From assembly GCA_039029135.1 (NCBI GenBank), contig JBCCGT010000021.1:1-64000 (forward strand): 64,000 bases of DNA. Reading direction: 5' to 3'. A program made the position numbers and the translations under genes. Numbering within the stretch: the first letter of the stretch is position 1; every line of letters begins with the position of its first letter. Below are positions 18,933-27,416 of this stretch, piece by piece. The notes below the pieces were generated by a model. The model worked only from the letters and a program-made list of their open reading frames with translations, ran no database searches and was not told the DNA's origin. The DNA is from JALZVT01 sp039029135. GTDB taxonomy: Bacteria > Pseudomonadota > Gammaproteobacteria > Pseudomonadales > Azotimanducaceae.

Positions 18933-19235
18933 ATGTTCATCGCCATGAATCGCTTTCAGATTGCACCTGGCTTCGAGGTCGGCTTTGAAAAGGTCTGGCG
19001 CGAACGCGACTCGTATCTCGATGAGGTGCCGGGGTTCGTCAGCTTCAAGCTGCTCAAGGGACCGTCGGCCGACGACCATGTGCTGTACGCCAGTCACAGC
19101 GTGTGGGAGTCACGCGCGGCCTTTGTGGCGTGGACCGAGTCCGAACACTTTCGTAAGGCGCACGCCCAGGCGAGCGCACCCAAGGGCACCTATCTTGGCC
19201 ACCCTGAGCTGGAGACCTTCGAGGCTGTGCTTTAA
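18933..19235 (+). CDS. IsdG-type haem-degrading monooxygenase (ABM domain)
   Basis: A 100-aa ferredoxin-like-fold monooxygenase that would open haem and release iron in the cytoplasm. The Asn/Trp/His triad of IsdG/IsdI is present at the expected places: N6 (MNRF), W67 (VAWTES) and H77 (FRKAH). AGGAG lies 7 bases before the ATG, and the permease stop is 9 bp upstream, so the two are an iron operon. A generic antibiotic-biosynthesis monooxygenase is the alternative, but the triad and the neighbours favour haem. Confidence 0.8.
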   Translation: MFIAMNRFQIAPGFEVGFEKVWRERDSYLDEVPGFVSFKLLKGPSADDHVLYASHSVWESRAAFVAWTESEHFRKAHAQASAPKGTYLGHPELETFEAVL

Positions 19236-19470
19236 TGGCGCGGTATGCGGACGACGTCGTAGGCGCATGGCGCCTCGGCTGGACGCCCCAGCGGCTCATC
19301 CGTTAGGGTTCGCGCACAGCGCCCCGCTTGCGGACCGCGGGGGTAACGTCACGCTGGTCGGACATCAAGGACCCAATCGATTCGGTCAAACCTCTGCGCC
19401 TCGACTCTTGCACGTCGTTGTACGCGTGGGCCTATGTGACCGGCAGGAGAACCCGTTGAATCAAGTGACC

Positions 19471-19875
19471 ATGAACTCCAGCTCTGAACTCAAGAAGGCG
19501 GGCCTGAAGGTCACGCTGCCGCGCTTGAAGGTCTTGGAGGTGCTCGCGAACGCCGACCCGCACCACATGTCGGCCGAGGACGTCTACAAGCGGCTGATGG
19601 GTGCCGACGACTCCGTCGGTCTCGCGACCGTGTATCGCGTGCTGACGCAGTTCGAGTCGGCGGGCATCGTCGAGCGACACAACTTCGATGACGGTCATTC
19701 GGTATTCGAGCTGAAAAACGAGGAACACCACGACCACATGGTCGACGTCGATACGGGCAAGGTGACCGAGTTTGTCAGCGAACGCATCGAGCGTCTGCAG
19801 GAAGAGATCGCCGAAGAGTACGGTTTCGAGCTGATCGACCACGAGCTGGTGCTGTACGTCAAAAAGAAGTCCTGA
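19471..19875 (+). CDS. fur: ferric uptake regulator Fur
   Basis: A 134-aa Fur repressor that binds Fe2+ and blocks iron-uptake promoters. The winged-helix DNA-binding half (GLKVTLPRLKVLEVL to GLATVYRVLTQFESAGI) and the metal-binding half (HHDHMV, near residue 86) are intact. Compared with E. coli Fur the structural CxxC is replaced (VDVDTG), and the protein contains no cysteine. I use ATG 19471, which aligns with the family; an in-frame TTG at 19456 has a better-placed AGGAGA (19445-19450) and may be the true start, adding five residues. The 235-bp upstream gap contains no clear Fur box. Confidence 0.93.
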   Translation: MNSSSELKKAGLKVTLPRLKVLEVLANADPHHMSAEDVYKRLMGADDSVGLATVYRVLTQFESAGIVERHNFDDGHSVFELKNEEHHDHMVDVDTGKVTEFVSERIERLQEEIAEEYGFELIDHELVLYVKKKS

Positions 19876-19932
19876 CCTTCCGGACTCTTCCTGACCTTAC
19901 AGCCTGCCGCGGCGGCGCGCCGAGCGGGCCGC

Positions 19933-20673
19933 TCAGGCGATCGAGTAACCGCCGTCCACCGTAACGCACTGGCCCGTGACGAAGTCCGACGCGCTCGAGG
20001 CCAGAAACACCGCCGCACCCCCTAAGTCGCTCGGCTCGCCGAAGCGCCGCGCGGGCGTTCGATCGATGATCTGTTGATAGAAGGCGCCCATCTCTTTGAC
20101 GCCTGCCGTCAGATCGGTGCTGATCCAGCCCGGCAGGATCGCGTTCACCTGGATGTTATCGCCTGCCCAGGAGACCGCCAGAGACTTTGTGAGCTGCACG
20201 ACGCCACCCTTGCTCGCGGCATAGTTCGGAATGAACGGGCTGCCAAAGAGGCTGTACATCGAGCCGATGTTGATGATCTTGCCGCCGCCCGTGCGCAGCA
20301 GCGGATAAGCGGCGCGCGCGAGTCTAAACACGCTCGTGAGGTTGGTTTGCAGCACCGCGTCCCAGGTCTCGTCGCTCATGTCGCCGACGGCACCGTCGCT
20401 GCGCGAGATGCCCGCGTTGTTGACCAGTATGTCTAGGCCGCCGAATTCGGCGAGTAACGCTTGCATCGCATCAGCATCGTTGACGTCGCAGGCGACGAAG
20501 CGGGCGGATCCTCCCGCGGTGGTGATTGCCTCGACGGCGCTCGTTCCGGCTTCGATATCCCGTCCGGTTAACACCGTGCTCGCACCGGCCTCGGCCAGCG
20601 CCGCGGCGATGCCGTAGCCAATCCCCTTGTTGCCGCCGGTCACCAGCGCCTGCTTGTGGCTCAAATCGAACAT
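19933..20673 (-). CDS. SDR family oxidoreductase (KduD/FabG-like)
   Basis: A 246-aa minimal short-chain dehydrogenase: TGGNKGIG cofactor loop near residue 12, NNAGIS, the catalytic Ser in GSMYSL, YAASK, and the terminal GQCVTVDGGY strand. It is closest in style to gluconate/2-keto-3-deoxygluconate or 3-oxoacyl dehydrogenases. AGGGGAGCC precedes the ATG at 20673 by about 3 bases, a good ribosome site, and rules out the 15-residue upstream extension. It converges on fur. Confidence 0.9.
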   Translation of the reverse strand: MFDLSHKQALVTGGNKGIGYGIAAALAEAGASTVLTGRDIEAGTSAVEAITTAGGSARFVACDVNDADAMQALLAEFGGLDILVNNAGISRSDGAVGDMSDETWDAVLQTNLTSVFRLARAAYPLLRTGGGKIINIGSMYSLFGSPFIPNYAASKGGVVQLTKSLAVSWAGDNIQVNAILPGWISTDLTAGVKEMGAFYQQIIDRTPARRFGEPSDLGGAAVFLASSASDFVTGQCVTVDGGYSIA

Positions 20674-20920
20674 AGGCTCCCCTCGCGTCTGTCCTATCCT
20701 GGAACGTCGTCCTCGCACGTCGTCCGCGCTAATTGTCTTTGCGGGTGGGCCTCCCGTATGGACCGAGCTGACGATGCAGCCGCCATAGTAGCGGGGTGGG
20801 CGCTAATCTCCACAGCGCGGTCAGGGGGCGCTACACTCCGCAGGGCTTTTCGGGGAGGGTCGCATTGGGTGCGGATTCGATGGCATTTTTTGACGCTGGC
20901 GCGGCGGCGGGCCTGACGCG

Positions 20921-21547
20921 ATGCGCCTGTTCGTAGTCACGCACTGCCAGGCCACGCACCACGTCGAAGGGCGCGTCGGCGGCTGGCTCGACTCCGCGCT
21001 GACCGGACTCGGCCTGCGTCACGCCAAGGCGCTGGGCGAACGGCTGAGAGCGGCGCTCACCGGCACCGAGCGCCTGCCCCAGGTGTTCTCCTCGGACCTG
21101 CGTCGCGCGCAGGAGACCGCGGCGCCAATCGCGGCGGCTATCGGCACGGACGTGCGCCTGCGTCGCGAACTGCGCGAGATGGGCTGCGGCGTCGCGGAGG
21201 GCGAACCCCATGCGTGGGTGCGGGAACACGGCCGTCCGCTGCCCCGCAGCGGTGGCCTGTTGAACTATCGACTCTGCGAGGGCGCTGAGTCGCGGCTGGA
21301 TGTCGCAGAGCGTCTGTACCCCTTTGTCGATGAGCTTATCGAGCGCGCCGAACCCGAGACGGTGGTCGTGACCCACGGCGGCGCGCACGACATATTGATC
21401 GGCGCCTGGCTTGGGCTGTCGATGGCGCAGCTCGGCACCTGCCGGTTTCGCACCGTGCCCGGGTCGGTGACCGAACTCGCGCTCGATCCCCACGACGGGA
21501 TGCGCGTCATCGAGCGCCTGGCGGACGACACGCACCTTCGCAGTTAG
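20921..21547 (+). CDS. histidine phosphatase-fold protein with altered RHG motif
   Basis: A 208-aa member of the phosphoglycerate-mutase-like superfamily. The phosphohistidine is H8 and the second catalytic His is H152 (VVVTHGGAHD); R61/R62 (SSDLRRAQETA) and E84 also fit. The signature R-H-G reads T-H-C (VVTHCQ), so the first phosphate-binding arginine is missing. The protein could have a changed substrate or weak activity. It is divergent from the SDR at 20673 and converges on the TPR oxygenase at 21575. Confidence 0.78.
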   Translation: MRLFVVTHCQATHHVEGRVGGWLDSALTGLGLRHAKALGERLRAALTGTERLPQVFSSDLRRAQETAAPIAAAIGTDVRLRRELREMGCGVAEGEPHAWVREHGRPLPRSGGLLNYRLCEGAESRLDVAERLYPFVDELIERAEPETVVVTHGGAHDILIGAWLGLSMAQLGTCRFRTVPGSVTELALDPHDGMRVIERLADDTHLRS

Positions 21548-21574
21548 ACGCGCCGAGACGCGATCGCTCGGGAA

Positions 21575-23200
21575 CTACTCGCCGGCCGGCTTCAGGTCGA
21601 AGGGCAGCGTGATGCGCCGATCCGGGGTCGGGCTGGTGCCGTGCCACAGGTAGGACGGAAACAGCACGACGAGACCCGCGCTGGGTTCGATGCTCTCGCT
21701 GGCCGCCAGGTCCGGCAGGAAGGGCGGTACCCCGAAGTGCAGCCAGCCGGCCTGATCGCCGCGATCTAGACCCTGTGGAACCTCCGCGTAATAGGCCGAG
21801 CTGATCCAGCCGTTCGGATGCACGTGCGCATTGTGGCGCCCGTCGCGGTCCAGCCGCACGCTCCAGCAGTCGTGGACCATGTAGCCGCGCCCCGCGCGCT
21901 CGGCGCAGGGTCCGCCGCCCTCTTGCAGCGCCTGCAGGTAACCGCCGATCGGACCCGCCAGCGCTTCGCGGTAAGCGCTTAACGCCGGTGCGCCCGAGTG
22001 CGCCAGATTGGCGAAGGTCTGACTGCCGCCGCGCAGACTCTGATCGAGCGGCCGCGTGTGCGAGCGCGGCTGGCGCTCGAGCTCGGCGAGCAGTGCCGCG
22101 TTAAACGCGGCGAGCGAATCGAAGCCGGGCGGGCAGGGCAGTTCGGCGGCGAACACGGGCTCTGCGGTGTTCCTGTTCTCCAGGCGGTCGAGAGTCGCGA
22201 GATAGGCGAGCCAGTGCTGCGATTGCGGCGCTGCTTGGCGGCGCGTCTGTGCCACCGCGCGGGCGAGCTGCAGTTCGCCGTCGCACAGCAGCGTACCCAG
22301 CAGCGTGCTAGTGGCGGCCTCCTGCGCCGGTTCGGTGCTGAGCGCGTCGCTCGCGGCGGCCCGAGCCAGCGCAATCTCGCCGCGCTCCAGATGCAGGCTC
22401 GCCAGAGCCCCGCGCAGGGCGGCCGAGTCGGGCGCGCGCTGCGCGTAGTCTAGCGCATCGTCCAGCCAATCCGCCTGACGAGCCGCATCGACGGCGACCG
22501 GGGCGAGTGCGGTATGCGTCCCAAACTTCTCGAGCGCCGTGCGGAAGCGTTCCGTCTCCTCCATCAGCCAACTCGCCTGGAGCACGGTCTTCAGATGCAG
22601 GTCGCTGGCCTCGCGTGCTAGCGCGGCCTCAAGATCGGGCAGCGCTCGATCGAAGTCGCCGCTTTCGAGCCGGGCGCGCCCGCGCATGAACAGCGCGGCC
22701 GTGCGTTCCGGTGCGCGGCTGGCGACCCAGTCGAAGTCCTTCGCGGCTTCGCGCGCCTGCGCGCAGGCCAGGCGCGCGGTGCCGAGCCCGAAGCGCACGA
22801 ATGGATCGTCCGGATGCTTGCGGTGCAGGCGCTTGTAGTCTTCCAGCGCGGCCCGCTCGTGGCCGCGATCGAAGCGCAGTCGCGCGAGCTGCAGGGCCGC
22901 GGGTAGAAAACGCCGCGCCGTCTGCAGCATAGCCTCGGCGCGATCCAGTTCTCCCAGATCACTTAGCAGCCGGGCGTAGTTGTTCGCAACCTCTACGTCG
23001 TCCCGAGCGGCGGCGTAGGCGAGTTCGAAGCGTCGCCGCGCCTCGGCGTCGTCGCCTTGCCGCCTGGCGGCCAGGGCGAGCAGATGCAGCGCCTTGGGCT
23101 GTCGACGATGGGGGGCAAGCAGCGCCTCGCAGGCGGCGACGTCGCCGCGCTGGTAAGCCGCGTGGGCCTGGGCGAGCGCCTGGGGAAACGCGTTGGCCAT
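21575..23200 (-). CDS. TPR protein fused to a C-terminal 2OG-Fe(II) oxygenase domain
   Basis: A 541-aa two-part protein. Residues 1 to about 350 are Ala/Arg-rich TPR-like helical repeats; residues about 380-541 form a 2OG-Fe(II) oxygenase of the PF13759 kind. Candidate ligands are H459/H461 (HVHPNGWISSAYY), H520 (FPSYLWHG) and an arginine near R528. Family members are poorly characterised; the TPR part suggests a protein or peptide substrate. The start lies 4 bp after the methyltransferase stop, so the two are one transcription unit. Confidence 0.82.
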   Translation of the reverse strand: MANAFPQALAQAHAAYQRGDVAACEALLAPHRRQPKALHLLALAARRQGDDAEARRRFELAYAAARDDVEVANNYARLLSDLGELDRAEAMLQTARRFLPAALQLARLRFDRGHERAALEDYKRLHRKHPDDPFVRFGLGTARLACAQAREAAKDFDWVASRAPERTAALFMRGRARLESGDFDRALPDLEAALAREASDLHLKTVLQASWLMEETERFRTALEKFGTHTALAPVAVDAARQADWLDDALDYAQRAPDSAALRGALASLHLERGEIALARAAASDALSTEPAQEAATSTLLGTLLCDGELQLARAVAQTRRQAAPQSQHWLAYLATLDRLENRNTAEPVFAAELPCPPGFDSLAAFNAALLAELERQPRSHTRPLDQSLRGGSQTFANLAHSGAPALSAYREALAGPIGGYLQALQEGGGPCAERAGRGYMVHDCWSVRLDRDGRHNAHVHPNGWISSAYYAEVPQGLDRGDQAGWLHFGVPPFLPDLAASESIEPSAGLVVLFPSYLWHGTSPTPDRRITLPFDLKPAGE

Positions 23201-23204
23201 CGTC

Positions 23205-24125
23205 TCAGCGGCGCGGCTTGTGCGCCTCGATGTGCCAGGCGAGAGGCAGATCGTGATTGGGTAGCTGCAGCAGGGTGGTGCTCTTGATCACCATACCGGC
23301 TGCCTCGATGCGATCCGTGGCCGCTCGAATGCCAGCCTCGTCTTGGGTCGCGTCGCGCATCTGTGACAGCCGTGACACGGCCACGTCGACTTCCGCGGTG
23401 ACGTTCGACAGCCAGCCGATGATGTCGTCCGGATGATACTCGTTGAGCTCCGAGTACATTTTGCGAAAACCCTGATACAGGTGCAGATGAATGCCGTCCG
23501 GATAGGCCTCGATGGCCTGCACCATCTTGCCTTCGGCTATCTTGAACGCCGCGACAGAGCGCTTGATCGCGTCTTCGTCATTCAGGGCGATCGCGCGAAT
23601 CAGCGTCGCCGCCTTGACCGCGAAACCCGACTCGTTTGCCGTTCGCGCGCCCGCCAGCTGGCCGCGGACCCGGTTGTCGACGAAGCCGTCCTCGCAGTGA
23701 CACAGCAGGCGCAGTTCACCGCCGTCGCAGACCACCCGTGCCGCTTCCCCGAACGCCTCCAATCCGGCGTACTCGACGCCGAACTGCGAGACGACGAGAT
23801 CGAAGGATTCGTCTGGATACGTCAGCGCATCCGCAGGGCAGACCTCGCACTCCACGCCGGGAATGCGCTCTTGCAGCAAGTCGAGCGCCGCCTCGGAGAT
23901 ATCACACGCCGACAGCTCGTGGCGATCGGTGTTCTCGAATGCGGCATAGATGGAGCCGCCGCCCGCTGCGATATCGAGCACCTTCAGCGTGCGCTCCCGA
24001 TCGTCGAAGACGTCCTGCCAGAACTTTTCCAGCCCGGGATGCTTGGCCTCGCCGTGGCTGACGAATACCTCGCCGCTGGCGCCTTCCTTGCGCCAGTAGT
24101 CGCCCCACGCGTCTGCCTGGCTCAT
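23205..24125 (-). CDS. class I SAM-dependent methyltransferase
   Basis: A 306-aa methyltransferase. The SAM-binding motif LDIAAGGGS is at 50-58, the acidic residue ending strand 2 is in ACDIS, and FDLVVSQFGVEY follows as motif II/III. The C-terminal half (about 150-306) is helical and probably forms the substrate cap. It lies immediately upstream of the TPR/2OG oxygenase gene, suggesting the two modify the same molecule. Substrate unknown. Confidence 0.83.
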   Translation of the reverse strand: MSQADAWGDYWRKEGASGEVFVSHGEAKHPGLEKFWQDVFDDRERTLKVLDIAAGGGSIYAAFENTDRHELSACDISEAALDLLQERIPGVECEVCPADALTYPDESFDLVVSQFGVEYAGLEAFGEAARVVCDGGELRLLCHCEDGFVDNRVRGQLAGARTANESGFAVKAATLIRAIALNDEDAIKRSVAAFKIAEGKMVQAIEAYPDGIHLHLYQGFRKMYSELNEYHPDDIIGWLSNVTAEVDVAVSRLSQMRDATQDEAGIRAATDRIEAAGMVIKSTTLLQLPNHDLPLAWHIEAHKPRR

Positions 24126-24150
24126 GTCTCTTCGTCCTGTGCTAGTTGCT

Positions 24151-24184
24151 GAAACAAAAACGGCAGGCCCGAAGGCCTGCCGTT
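24151..24184 (-). terminator. strong intrinsic terminator of the TonB-dependent receptor gene
   Basis: On the minus strand an 11-bp perfect stem AACGGCAGGCC/GGCCTGCCGTT closes on a UUCG tetraloop with a C-G closing pair and is followed by TTTTTGTTTC. It lies about 45 bp past the receptor stop and just before the methyltransferase start, so it insulates the two minus-strand genes. Confidence 0.9.
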
Positions 24185-24229
24185 CGAGGGATCCCGGAGG
24201 ATCCTAGTTGGCGTAATGCCCTACCGCTT

Positions 24230-27097
24230 TTACTGCATTCTCGTGCCGATGCGCAAGAAGTAGGTGCGACCGAATACATCGTAGGTCGCGGGGTAGGTGT
24301 TCGCCTGTTCCTGGTTGTCACCGATGATCGGCGGGTTCTTATCGAACACGTTGTCGACGCCGAACGTCGCCGTCCAGCCTCCACCGAAGTTGTAACCAGC
24401 GGTCAGGTCGACATAGCTGCGATCGCCGATCGTCTCAACCGAGTAATCGGTATCGGGATCGTCGTCGTCAACCTCGCCCACGAAGCGCCAGGTCAGCTGA
24501 GTCGTGATCGTGTCGTTGGACCAGTTCACCGTTGCTCGGTGGCTGTACTGCGCCAGCGGATCGCCGCAGACGAGCTGACCGAAGCGGCCGTCGCACGCGA
24601 TGGGCGTGTCGCCCTCGAACGCGGTGAACTCGCTCTCGGTCGTGTAGGTACCGACGTAGTCGATGCCGACCAGACCGCCGCGGAAGTCGAAGTCGTACGA
24701 GGCGACGACGTCGATGCCCTTCAGCGTCTGGCGTGCAACGTTCTGCTGAGTTACCTCGACGAAGTCGATGGTGCCGTCGGCGCGGCGGTTGACGACGTTA
24801 CAGAAGGCGGAGCCTGCGCCACCGACCGAGTCTGCGTCCGTGTCGTAGCAGTTACGCAGAACGTTGTTCGCGCCACCGCCGAAGACCGAGATGTAGTCCT
24901 GGACGTCGATGTCGAAGTAATCGACCGCGACAGACAGGCCTTGTACGGCCGCCGGCGTGATGACCGCGCCTACGGTGAAGGTGTCCGCTTCCTCCGGATC
25001 CAGGTTCGGGTTACCGCCCGAGAGCTGGCGAACCTGACCGGCCGGTGCGTCGATGACGTTCGTGAAGATCACGTCCGCCGGCACGCCGGTTGCGGCGCAG
25101 ATGGCAGACAATTCGGCCGTTCTGGATTCGGCGTCCGTACCCGCTGCGGAGCAGGGGTCCTGCGCGCCGGGGAAACCTTCGCCCTGCGGCGAGAAGAGTT
25201 CGCCGATGCCCGGTGCGCGGATAGCGCGATTGAAGCCGGCGCGGAAGCGCAAGTCCGGGGTGATGGCCCAGGAGCCCGCAACCTTGAATGCGGTCACGTC
25301 ACCAGAGGTCGAGTAGTCGCTGTAGCGTACGGCCAGTTCCAGATCGAGCAGCTCGATGCCGGGACGATCCGAGAGCAGCGGCAGGTAGAGCTCCGCGTTC
25401 ACCGAGTGAACGTCGAAGTCACCGGCCACGCCCGGGGCGCCGTTGAAGCCAGCGATCGTGCCAGCCGCGAGGTCCTGCGACGGCAGGAATTCGAAGCTGT
25501 TTTCGATGTATTCATAGCCGAAGGACACGCCGATCGGGCCGCCGGGCAGCTCGTACAGGCCGTCGGAGCTGGAGATGTTCACCGACGCGACGCTCTGCTC
25601 GAAAATCGCGGTCGAGGAAACGGCAGTGCGCAGGTACGCGGCGCCTGCCTCGGAGATGTTGCCTTCACCGAAGATGTTGATCGGCGAGCAATTCACCGTC
25701 GCGCCGTTTGCGGAGCTGTCCTGGCAGGTGCCGCCGGTCGGATCAGACAGATCCAGCAGCAGGGCCTGGTTGAAGCGGTCGCGGTTGACGTTGCCTTGCT
25801 GGCCACCCGAGTTGTTGACCTGGCCACGCTGTACGTACAGGTCGTAGTCCCAGGTCTCGTTGCCGCCGCGGACACCACCCTGGACCTGCCAGGTGTCGTA
25901 GCCATCGACAGAACGACGCGGGCCAACCTCGAGCAGACGCCGACGAACCAGCGCGCTGGCGGTGTCGTCGATGCCGTCGCCGTCCGTGTCCACGCCGTCA
26001 CCGATTGCGTCAGAGATAACCTGCTGCGCGTCGGCGGTGAGGAACGGCGAGCCGTCGAGCGTGAACGTGGTGTTCTGGAAGATCGGCGTCGGGGCGAGCT
26101 GCTGGGGAACATCGGAAGACGTGAAGAACGCGCTACCGTAAACGGTGACGTTTTCGTTCAGGTCGTAGTGCGCGAGACCAGAGATCTGGTAGCGCTTCTG
26201 TGGCAGCTGGATGTAGTTGACCGGCGCGTAGTTGTAGAAGTCGTTGTCGTCGCCGACGCGGAACGGACGCACGGAACCGTCGGGGTCGAACGTGACGCCG
26301 CTGGTGTCAGAGAACGAGCCGAAGCCGCCTGCGAAGATCGACGTGCCCGGAATACCGGAAGAACCGCCGTTGATGAAGCCACCGTCACCGTCGTCGAACT
26401 GCGCGAAGGTGGAGAAACCGCGGTCGCCCTGAAACAGGTCGTCGCGATCGGTGTAGTTGAAGCTGACAACCGCGTTACCGCGACCGTCTGCGAAGTTGCC
26501 ACCGACGGTCAGGTTGGTGCTGAACAGGCCAGCGTCGCCGTCTTCGGTGATCTCGTAGCCCGCATCGACTGCGACCCCTTCGAAGTCGTCCTTGAGGACG
26601 AAGTTCACGACACCCGCGAGTGCATCCGAACCGTAAACAGCGGAAGCACCACCGGTCAGTACTTCGACCTGCTCGATGAGGGCGGTCGGGATCGTGTTGA
26701 TGTCGACGGTACCGTTACGGCTGGTTGGTACGACGCGCTTGCCGTTGATCAGCACGAGCGTCCGGTTGCTGCCGAGGCCGCGCAGGTCGACCGTCGCCGT
26801 ACCGTTGCCCGGGTTGTTAGACGTGCGGTCGAGACCGGCAACTGTCTGCGGCAGTGAGTTGAGAAGGTTCTCGGTGTTCACCGTGTTGGTCAGGGTGAAC
26901 TGCTCGGCGTCGACCGTCGCAACGGGCGCGTTCGAGACAAAGTCCTTCTTCTTAATACGCGAACCGGTGACGACGACCTCTTCGATCGTGTCAGCGGACT
27001 CGGCGTGAGCGACCTGCGGCGCCGCAACGACGGCAGTCAGGGCACTCGCCGCCGACAGCGCACCAATAGCGCCGGCCAGTGGCTTCTTTGCAAACAT
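24230..27097 (-). CDS. TonB-dependent outer-membrane receptor
   Basis: A 955-aa outer-membrane receptor. A signal peptide ends around VAHA|ES (residue 33), followed by a TonB-box-like IEEVVVTGSRIKKKD, the plug (LLNSLPQTVAG, LRGLGSNRTLVLINGKRV, GGASAVYGSDALAGVVNFVLK) and a barrel of about 750 residues with Asp/Gly-rich extracellular loops. The plug type is shared with Caulobacter-like receptors for complex organic substrates, not classical siderophore receptors; no ligand can be named. The last residues are FLRIGTRMQ, so the usual C-terminal aromatic residue is missing. The ATG at 27097 follows GGGGAT; longer frames lack a signal peptide. Confidence 0.92.
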   Translation of the reverse strand: MFAKKPLAGAIGALSAASALTAVVAAPQVAHAESADTIEEVVVTGSRIKKKDFVSNAPVATVDAEQFTLTNTVNTENLLNSLPQTVAGLDRTSNNPGNGTATVDLRGLGSNRTLVLINGKRVVPTSRNGTVDINTIPTALIEQVEVLTGGASAVYGSDALAGVVNFVLKDDFEGVAVDAGYEITEDGDAGLFSTNLTVGGNFADGRGNAVVSFNYTDRDDLFQGDRGFSTFAQFDDGDGGFINGGSSGIPGTSIFAGGFGSFSDTSGVTFDPDGSVRPFRVGDDNDFYNYAPVNYIQLPQKRYQISGLAHYDLNENVTVYGSAFFTSSDVPQQLAPTPIFQNTTFTLDGSPFLTADAQQVISDAIGDGVDTDGDGIDDTASALVRRRLLEVGPRRSVDGYDTWQVQGGVRGGNETWDYDLYVQRGQVNNSGGQQGNVNRDRFNQALLLDLSDPTGGTCQDSSANGATVNCSPINIFGEGNISEAGAAYLRTAVSSTAIFEQSVASVNISSSDGLYELPGGPIGVSFGYEYIENSFEFLPSQDLAAGTIAGFNGAPGVAGDFDVHSVNAELYLPLLSDRPGIELLDLELAVRYSDYSTSGDVTAFKVAGSWAITPDLRFRAGFNRAIRAPGIGELFSPQGEGFPGAQDPCSAAGTDAESRTAELSAICAATGVPADVIFTNVIDAPAGQVRQLSGGNPNLDPEEADTFTVGAVITPAAVQGLSVAVDYFDIDVQDYISVFGGGANNVLRNCYDTDADSVGGAGSAFCNVVNRRADGTIDFVEVTQQNVARQTLKGIDVVASYDFDFRGGLVGIDYVGTYTTESEFTAFEGDTPIACDGRFGQLVCGDPLAQYSHRATVNWSNDTITTQLTWRFVGEVDDDDPDTDYSVETIGDRSYVDLTAGYNFGGGWTATFGVDNVFDKNPPIIGDNQEQANTYPATYDVFGRTYFLRIGTRMQ

Positions 27098-27416
27098 GGT
27101 TATCCCCAATTGAGTTGAGAGCTTGGGTGTGGTGCGACTTGTGGCCGCCCTCCCTGGGTTTGGTACGCCGGGTCCCGGTGAGGGACTGTCGTGCCAAAGT
27201 GGGCGGAATCCTACGAAAATTGGAGACAAAATGGAAGATCGGTGAAAGGTCTCAGAAATGTGCTACATGACCTTTTCTGGAGCTTTCATCAGCATTCCGA
27301 AGGCGCAGGGTTTAGCCTGGGAATATTACCTAAGATGATGTTTTTATTGTATTTTTTGGTTGGCATGCGGTAGTTTAAAGCGCGCCATGCCAGGTAAGAG
27401 TCAGGGGAGGAAGACG
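27098..27416. other. divergent promoter region, A/T-rich
   Basis: 319 bases between the receptor gene (minus) and the phytanoyl-CoA dioxygenase-like gene (plus). The stretch 27320-27360 is unusually A/T-rich for this genome, with two T-runs. For the plus strand the best boxes are TTGTAT (27347-27352) and TAGTTT (27371-27376) with an 18-bp spacer, which would give a start about 30 bases before ATG 27417. The receptor promoter probably lies in 27180-27290; I could not settle its boxes. No Fur-like palindrome is seen. Confidence 0.35.

Noticed and set aside
24146..26857. 903-codon open frame antisense to the TonB receptor gene
   Set aside because: High-GC genes leave the opposite strand open. 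The receptor has a signal peptide, plug and barrel motifs; the antisense frame has none and no ribosome site.
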